From Erysipelotrichia bacterium (GTDB lineage Bacteria; Bacillota_I; Bacilli_A; RFN20; CAG-826), in NCBI GenBank assembly GCA_012971835.1, contig JAAZFR010000047.1, positions 1 to 10,029 of the forward strand: DNA of 10,029 nt, read 5' to 3'. A program made the translations under genes and the position numbers. Numbering within the stretch: position 1 is the stretch's first letter; each line of letters begins with the position of its first letter. Below are positions 5,836 through 10,029 of the stretch, piece after piece. The notes beneath the pieces are model-generated. The model was given only the letters and a program-made list of their open reading frames with translations, was not told the DNA's origin and made no database searches.

Positions 5836-6297
5836 TCAATCGGAAATGGATGTATCAACCGAAACGAGAAATCGTGCAAGAGATTCAAGGGCGGCATTTT
5901 GTTTGTGAACGAGTACCGTTAGTTCTTCACTATCAATGTTTGATGCTTTCAACGCTTTATTTGCATATTCGGTCGCGTGTAAAGCGTGCTCTTTAACGTG
6001 GGCGGTGGCAATCACGTGGCCATAAGCCCGTAATAAATTACATCTTACTTCATTTTTCTCGTGACGAGCGATTTCGTGCATCTTAAGAGCTTGATTGCGC
6101 ATGTGAGAAACTTTATGAAAACCAGTTAGGAAACGATTCGTTTCTAAAACCATCAACCGATATTCGTTATCGTTTCTAACATTTAAGTTAAGAATATCGA
6201 TGACTTCGCGAACATTGCGTAAAGCCCATTTCATCATTTCCTGATTGGAAAGAGAATCACTGTATTTTAATAATTCAATAATTGTTTTTGAAGGCAT
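5836..6297 (-). CDS. Imm5-like 'putative immunity protein' family member
   Basis: A 153-residue, mostly helical soluble protein with no signal or membrane segment. The core GHVIATAHVKEHAL (93-106) followed by YANKAL (111-116), preceded by a stretch rich in Ala, Arg and His (RNQALKMHEIARH, 67-79), fits my memory of the Imm5-like domain found in many 'putative immunity proteins'. That family was named from genome context in toxin-immunity surveys; direct immunity function is not shown for most members. Start choice: the ATG at 6297 has AGGTGA (6303-6308) 5 bases upstream. A longer reading from GTG at 6306 would place the start inside that ribosome site with nothing upstream, so it is rejected. 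The gene begins one base after the stop of the DUF2974 hydrolase gene, so the two are translationally coupled. Confidence in the coding call is high; the family call is moderate. Confidence 0.65.
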   Translation of the reverse strand: MPSKTIIELLKYSDSLSNQEMMKWALRNVREVIDILNLNVRNDNEYRLMVLETNRFLTGFHKVSHMRNQALKMHEIARHEKNEVRCNLLRAYGHVIATAHVKEHALHATEYANKALKASNIDSEELTVLVHKQNAALESLARFLVSVDTSISD

Positions 6298-6298
6298 C

Positions 6299-7435
6299 TT
6301 ACTCACCTATATTTCTTTTGATTTTCGCTTCGATTTTTTTCGATTTTTTTTCTAAATTTTTCTCGCGAGTAAAATAATTAGACATCAACTCTTTTGCTAA
6401 ATCTAAAAACGTTTTGCGCAACAACTTCTTTGTATGGCTGTCTGATTCGCGATATTCGCCATAAATTAATTTTGTGTTGGCTTTTAAATTTTCAGTAAAT
6501 TCGCTTAAGGTTGTGCACTTTGAAACAAGAAGCAAATCAAAGAAATTATCAATAATTATTTGCCGATCGACAACACTAAAACCATTTAACCAGGCATACA
6601 GGGAGTTTTTAATTTTCCGCGATGAAACGCTCAAGGTTGTCTCGTGAATCAAATCACTCGTTTCGCTATCGATTTGCCAGTTATATAAATTGTGCTGAGC
6701 AAATAGAGTTCCTTGAGATTTTACTATATAGTAGTAGGAATTTGTTTGAAGAATCATTCCAATGATGCTTTCTTCGGGAACGATTTTGACAACCTTAGGG
6801 AGGAGATTGATATATGCAGTGGATGAAGATATATCTTCACGAAAATCAGGACCGTCGAGATTGTAAATTGAAACGATTCGGCTCTGGATCTTCTCTTTTT
6901 GTTTCATCGCGGCGTAAAAAGCTAAATTTCCGCCTTTGGAATGACCGAGAACAATTATCTTGGAAAAACGATATTTGCTCGCGACGACTTTCAAATATTC
7001 GACTGCCTTTGTTTGGGCTGGCACTTCATCGATAAAAACCATATTAAAATCTTCTTTCCAGCCGTTAATGGTGTCATCCGTTCCGCGAAAGGCCACAACA
7101 ATTAAGCCACGATTAATAACAAAAGTCGTCGCTGAAAATTGCATCTCGAACAAGAGATTAGTTTCCGAAACATGATTGACGATTTTTACGTTTTGAAAGC
7201 GTAAACTTTTTGACACGCAAAGTAATAACTCTTCATTTTCTTCTTTTGAATGGCTTTTAGTAGCGGCGATTTTGGCTTTTTCACCAATTAGTTCAAGCCT
7301 CTTCCCTTTTTTTACTACCGAAAAATCAAGATATGATAGCTGAGCAAAGACTAAGGCATCGGCATCGCGAAAATTATCTAGCGTTAGCCGAGCATTTTCT
7401 TTTCGCACATAATTGGTAATATTGATGACTGCCAT
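6299..7435 (-). CDS. DUF2974 (Mbeg1-like) alpha/beta hydrolase, lipase-like
   Basis: A 378-residue alpha/beta-hydrolase-fold protein of the DUF2974 / Mbeg1-like family, relatives of class 3 lipases. Seen in order: LTLDNFRDADALVFAQLSYLDF (18-39), the usual family opening; VVAFRGTDDTINGWKEDFNM (113-132), with the RGTDD and WKED signatures; the nucleophile elbow GHSKGGNLAFYAA with Ser166 (164-176); NLDGPDF with Asp194 (192-198); and QHNLYNWQI with His248 (247-255). Ser166 is the expected nucleophile. His248 is a good triad candidate; Asp194 is less certain. The last 40 residues are strongly basic and possibly coiled (EKNLEKKSKKIEAKIKR), which may contact nucleic acid or membrane. There is no signal peptide, so it is probably cytosolic. 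The substrate is unknown; acyl ester hydrolysis is the family-based guess. A GGAGA ribosome site lies 5 bases before the ATG. The downstream Imm5-like gene follows after one base. Confidence 0.88.
   Translation of the reverse strand: MAVINITNYVRKENARLTLDNFRDADALVFAQLSYLDFSVVKKGKRLELIGEKAKIAATKSHSKEENEELLLCVSKSLRFQNVKIVNHVSETNLLFEMQFSATTFVINRGLIVVAFRGTDDTINGWKEDFNMVFIDEVPAQTKAVEYLKVVASKYRFSKIIVLGHSKGGNLAFYAAMKQKEKIQSRIVSIYNLDGPDFREDISSSTAYINLLPKVVKIVPEESIIGMILQTNSYYYIVKSQGTLFAQHNLYNWQIDSETSDLIHETTLSVSSRKIKNSLYAWLNGFSVVDRQIIIDNFFDLLLVSKCTTLSEFTENLKANTKLIYGEYRESDSHTKKLLRKTFLDLAKELMSNYFTREKNLEKKSKKIEAKIKRNIGE
6303..6308 (-). promoter_or_regulatory. Ribosome binding site deciding the start of the Imm5-like gene
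   Basis: AGGTGA on the minus strand, a six-base match to the anti-Shine-Dalgarno complement, ends 5 bases before the ATG at 6297. It lies within the last codons of the upstream hydrolase gene (Gly-Glu-stop). It fixes the start at 6297 rather than the in-frame GTG at 6306, which overlaps it. Confidence 0.7.
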
Positions 7436-7477
7436 TAAATCTCCGCGCTCAAATTAAAATTTGAACAACTATTTATT

Positions 7478-7506
7478 ATGGTATGAATAATTGCGCCCTA
7501 ATTCAA
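7478..7506 (-). promoter_or_regulatory. Weak candidate promoter for the DUF2974/Imm5-like pair
   Basis: On the minus strand TTGAAT (7501-7506) and TACCAT (7478-7483) are 17 bases apart, each a 4 of 6 match to consensus. An overlapping CATAAT (7475-7480) is a better -10 but would be 20 bases from the -35. A promoter is expected here because the upstream gene appears to end at its own terminator. A small perfect inverted repeat (TCAAAT / ATTTGA, 7449-7464) lies in the leader. Confidence 0.3.
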
Positions 7507-7531
7507 TGTTAATAATCAAAAAATCATATAG

Positions 7532-7579
7532 AAAAGCCACTCTTGGATTAGACAATTGTTTCCTTTTCAAAAAGTGGCT
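7532..7579 (-). terminator. Candidate terminator of the CoA-disulfide reductase fusion gene
   Basis: Perfect 7-bp arms (AGCCACT 7535-7541 and AGTGGCT 7573-7579) flank a 31-base loop, 8 bases past the gene's stop. On the minus strand the stem ends in UUUU with the final arm base. The loop is long and may fold further (it contains ACAATTGT), so strength is uncertain. It would separate the sulfur gene from the DUF2974/Imm5-like pair. Confidence 0.45.
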
Positions 7580-7587
7580 CTTAATTT

Positions 7588-10029
7588 TTAGATGAAGAGT
7601 GTTACTCCGGCTTTTTCTGATTCAGCCAAATAAGTAGCCACACCAGCGTATTCAATTCCCTCAATAAGTTCTTCCTTTTGAATACCCATGACATCCATGC
7701 TCATCGTACAGGCGATAAATTTAACGCCTGCTGCTTTTGCTTGAACTATCAATGTATCAAGCGAATCGACATTTTTCTTTTTCATCACCGATTTCATCAT
7801 CTTGGCTCCCATGCCTCCAAAATTCATTTTCGAAATCGGCATTTTTTTTGCTCCACGAGGCATCATTGCTCCGAACATTTTTTCAATAAATGTTTTTTTC
7901 AATTTGACTTTTCGCTCTTTGCGAAGCAAATTTAGACCCCAGAATGTACAAAATATCGTGACATTTTTACCCATCGAGCGACTGCCTTGACCAATGATCA
8001 TAGCTGCCATTGCTTTATCCATTTCGCCGCTAAATAAAACGATTGTCGTGTTTTCATTTTCGACACTTTTATTTGCTGTTTTATTCGAACCTTTGCGGAT
8101 GATCGCAACATAGCCTTCCTTGGTCGCTTCTTTTTTCAAAAGCGTATTTCCGGTTGTTTCGCACCACTTTTCGACATCGTTAAAGTATCCGCTATCGGTC
8201 GCGATGATTTTCACCACTTCACCAACTTTTAGTTTCTCGACAGCCTTATATGTTTGCATAATTGGGCCTGGACATTGTAAGCCACAGGCATCGATGAAAA
8301 TTTTGATCTCATCATCACGGTAATCGGTATTGATGATTTGGGGTTCATCACCATCGAGACGGCGATGTTCGGGATTATGTAATTCTTCGACGAGGTTTTT
8401 TTGATGAAGAGCTTTGTAAATCTTATATCCGCCCAGTAAATTTGAAACATTTGTATAGCCATTATTGACGAGAACTTTTATAAATAAATAAGCCGTATGT
8501 CCAACATTACAATAGACAATAATGGGCGCGTCTTTTTCTTTAGGTAATTTATCTAAATTCTTCCGTATTCCATAATATGGAATATTTATCGCTCCGTCAA
8601 TGTGACCGATGCTAAACTCCAAGGGAGTGCGCGAATCAATGATTATTACTTTTTTTTTACGAAATTCGTCTAATTCTTGCTGATTAACTACTCCAAACTC
8701 TTTTTTCATCATATTACCGCCGACATAACCGGCGATATTGACTGGATCTTTAGATGAGCCAAAGGGAGGAGCATAAGCAAGCTCAATATCTGGTAAATCA
8801 AAGATTGTTAAGCCGCCTCTAATTGCCGTTGCAATAACATCGATGCGCTTATCAGTCCCGTCTTTGCCAACCGCTTGTGCGCCTAAAATCTTACCGCTTT
8901 CAGGACTAAATAATAATTTAATGACAATATCGCTTGCTCCCGGATAATAACCGGCGTGATTTGATCTGGTAATTACCACTGAGCGATAGTCGACTTTTTT
9001 CTTGTCGAGCGTTTTTTGATTGTTGCCCGTACTGGCGGCTGTCAAAGAAAATACTTTAACAATCGAGGTGCCTAAACTGCCGTTAAATTTAACGTCCCAG
9101 CCATTCATATGATCAGCCACTAACCGGCCTTGCCGATTTGCGAGCCACGCAAGAGGAACGGCAGTCGGAGTTCCATCAATAAAGTCTTTGACTTCTATCG
9201 CATCGCCAACCGCATAAACATCAGGTATTACTTCGCCGCTTTTTGCATCAATTGTTTGCAAGTGATCATTAGTGACAATATGTCCTTTTGGTCCAACCTT
9301 AAGACCTCCAGCAATAGCTAAACGTGATTCTGGGCGTACACCAACAGCCATAATAATTAAATCAGTTTTTAAGGTAATGCCGCTTTTTAAAATAACTGTC
9401 TTGCCTTCATCCTTAACTTCCGCAAGCGAATCTTTTAAATAGATTTTTACACCATTGGTTTCCATTTCATTTTGGGCCATTTTTGCCATCTCAAAGTCAA
9501 GCGGAGGCAAAATTTGGTCAGCTAGATCAACGATTGTCGATTTTATACCTCTTTCAACCAGATTTTCCGCCAATTCGATACCAATGAAACCACCGCCGAT
9601 GACGACAGCGTTTTTAACATTTTGTTCATTAATAAAATTAAACAATTTATCGGTATCAACCAAATTTCTCATCGAAAAAACGTTGTGGGCTTTTTCTAAA
9701 CCAGGAACTTGTAACCATATCGGTGTCGCGCCCGGAGAAAGAAGCAATTTATCATATGTTTCATCATAGGTTCTTCCTGTTTTCACTTCACGAATTGTGA
9801 CTGTTTTGTGTTTAGTATCAATGGCTATGACTTCCGAAAAGATGCGAACATCAATATTGTGATTTTCTTTAAACGTTTCCGGTGTTTCTGCCAAAAGGCG
9901 TTCGCGGTCAGTGATTAGACCACCAATGTAATAGGGGAGACCACAATTAGCAAAGGAGATGTGCTCATCTTTTTCAAAGATGATAATTTGGTCTTTCTCG
10001 TTTAGTCTCCGCAAACGAGCGGCCGCCGT
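7588..10029 (-). CDS. CoA-disulfide reductase fused to rhodanese, TusA and DsrE2 domains; 5' end missing
   Basis: The frame is open to the right edge, giving 813 residues that begin TAAARLRRLNEKD. This is the end of the N-terminal FAD-binding motif, so only a dozen or so residues are missing and the TTG at 10014 is not the real start. Four parts follow (visible numbering). First, an FAD/NAD(P)-dependent CoA-disulfide reductase (1-445) with the single redox Cys29 in FANCGLPYY, the nucleotide-binding GGGFIGIE (145-152), HAGYYPG (358-364) and AYAPPF (418-423), the last two supplying the conserved tyrosines. Second, a rhodanese domain (about 446-540) with active Cys507 in YCNVGHTA. Third, a TusA domain (about 573-645) with CGLQCPGP, Cys582 and Cys586. 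Fourth, a DsrE2-type domain (about 660-813) with FCTFWGLN (Cys694) and ACTMSMDVMG (Cys774). The reductase-rhodanese pair in relatives reduces CoA persulfide and polysulfide; TusA and DsrE proteins pass sulfane sulfur by Cys persulfides. Together they suggest a cytosolic persulfide relay or detoxifying enzyme. Confidence 0.93.
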   Translation of the reverse strand, partial: TAAARLRRLNEKDQIIIFEKDEHISFANCGLPYYIGGLITDRERLLAETPETFKENHNIDVRIFSEVIAIDTKHKTVTIREVKTGRTYDETYDKLLLSPGATPIWLQVPGLEKAHNVFSMRNLVDTDKLFNFINEQNVKNAVVIGGGFIGIELAENLVERGIKSTIVDLADQILPPLDFEMAKMAQNEMETNGVKIYLKDSLAEVKDEGKTVILKSGITLKTDLIIMAVGVRPESRLAIAGGLKVGPKGHIVTNDHLQTIDAKSGEVIPDVYAVGDAIEVKDFIDGTPTAVPLAWLANRQGRLVADHMNGWDVKFNGSLGTSIVKVFSLTAASTGNNQKTLDKKKVDYRSVVITRSNHAGYYPGASDIVIKLLFSPESGKILGAQAVGKDGTDKRIDVIATAIRGGLTIFDLPDIELAYAPPFGSSKDPVNIAGYVGGNMMKKEFGVVNQQELDEFRKKKVIIIDSRTPLEFSIGHIDGAINIPYYGIRKNLDKLPKEKDAPIIVYCNVGHTAYLFIKVLVNNGYTNVSNLLGGYKIYKALHQKNLVEELHNPEHRRLDGDEPQIINTDYRDDEIKIFIDACGLQCPGPIMQTYKAVEKLKVGEVVKIIATDSGYFNDVEKWCETTGNTLLKKEATKEGYVAIIRKGSNKTANKSVENENTTIVLFSGEMDKAMAAMIIGQGSRSMGKNVTIFCTFWGLNLLRKERKVKLKKTFIEKMFGAMMPRGAKKMPISKMNFGGMGAKMMKSVMKKKNVDSLDTLIVQAKAAGVKFIACTMSMDVMGIQKEELIEGIEYAGVATYLAESEKAGVTLFI

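Noticed and set aside
5723..5996. Two overlapping plus-strand open frames (61 and 81 codons) opposite the end of the Imm5-like gene
   Set aside because: No ribosome site, no recognisable domain, and overlap with the better-supported minus-strand gene, which has family motifs and coupling to the hydrolase gene.
9130..9769. Plus-strand frames opposite the CoA-disulfide reductase gene, including one of 104 codons
   Set aside because: They mirror the conserved reductase coding sequence on the other strand and show no domain or ribosome site.
10019..10026. NotI site GCGGCCGC at the window edge, possible cloning junction
   Set aside because: It falls in frame in the expected Ala-Ala-Ala-Arg stretch of the reductase, so it is natural coding sequence.
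10014..10029. TTG at 10014 as the start of the reductase fusion
   Set aside because: The frame stays open upstream and encodes TAAAR, which fits the end of the family's N-terminal FAD-binding motif; the gene simply starts outside the window.

Overview
The window is AT-rich bacterial DNA (by eye about 40% GC). Genes are tightly packed and most start just after a strong Shine-Dalgarno sequence. TGA is a genuine stop codon here: it ends the genes at 553 and 5836, and tryptophan is read as TGG. A Mycoplasma-type code is therefore excluded. Gene content (DegV, VanZ-like, DUF2974 hydrolase, CoA-disulfide reductase fusion, lipoprotein with an LTGC lipobox) and the ribosome sites suggest a low-GC Bacillota, perhaps near Bacilli, Erysipelotrichia or free-living Mollicutes relatives. 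That placement is inference. No RNA genes, CRISPR arrays, insertion sequences or phage genes are visible, and no stretch over 300 bases lacks a gene.

Left part (1-5083, all minus strand). Six co-oriented genes read leftward from 5083: a DUF2177 membrane protein, a DUF1295 membrane enzyme, a DegV-family fatty-acid-binding protein, a second and divergent DUF1295 enzyme, a polytopic membrane protein with faint O-antigen ligase/polymerase-like features, and a lipoprotein that runs off the left edge. The first three are separated by only 4 and 19 bases and the last two overlap as ATGA. Candidate promoters with perfect TATAAT boxes lie before the fourth and fifth genes, so the block may be one operon with internal promoters. 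The likely theme is modification of membrane lipid or acyl chains plus envelope work.

Middle (5084-5686). A 109-base divergent intergenic region separates this block from a plus-strand VanZ-like gene. It holds two 22-base imperfect palindromes whose centres are exactly 50 bases apart, and an extended -10 box placed so that the VanZ-like mRNA could be leaderless. A hairpin with a U-run, over the 3' end of the VanZ-like gene, looks like the terminator of the genes converging from the right.

Right part (5836-10029, minus strand). A DUF2974 (Mbeg1-like) alpha/beta hydrolase gene is coupled, one base apart, to a gene for a protein resembling the Imm5-like 'putative immunity protein' family. To their right, and transcribed before them behind its own candidate terminator, is a long sulfur-metabolism gene. 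It encodes a CoA-disulfide reductase fused to rhodanese, TusA and DsrE2 domains, and is missing only its first dozen or so residues off the right edge.
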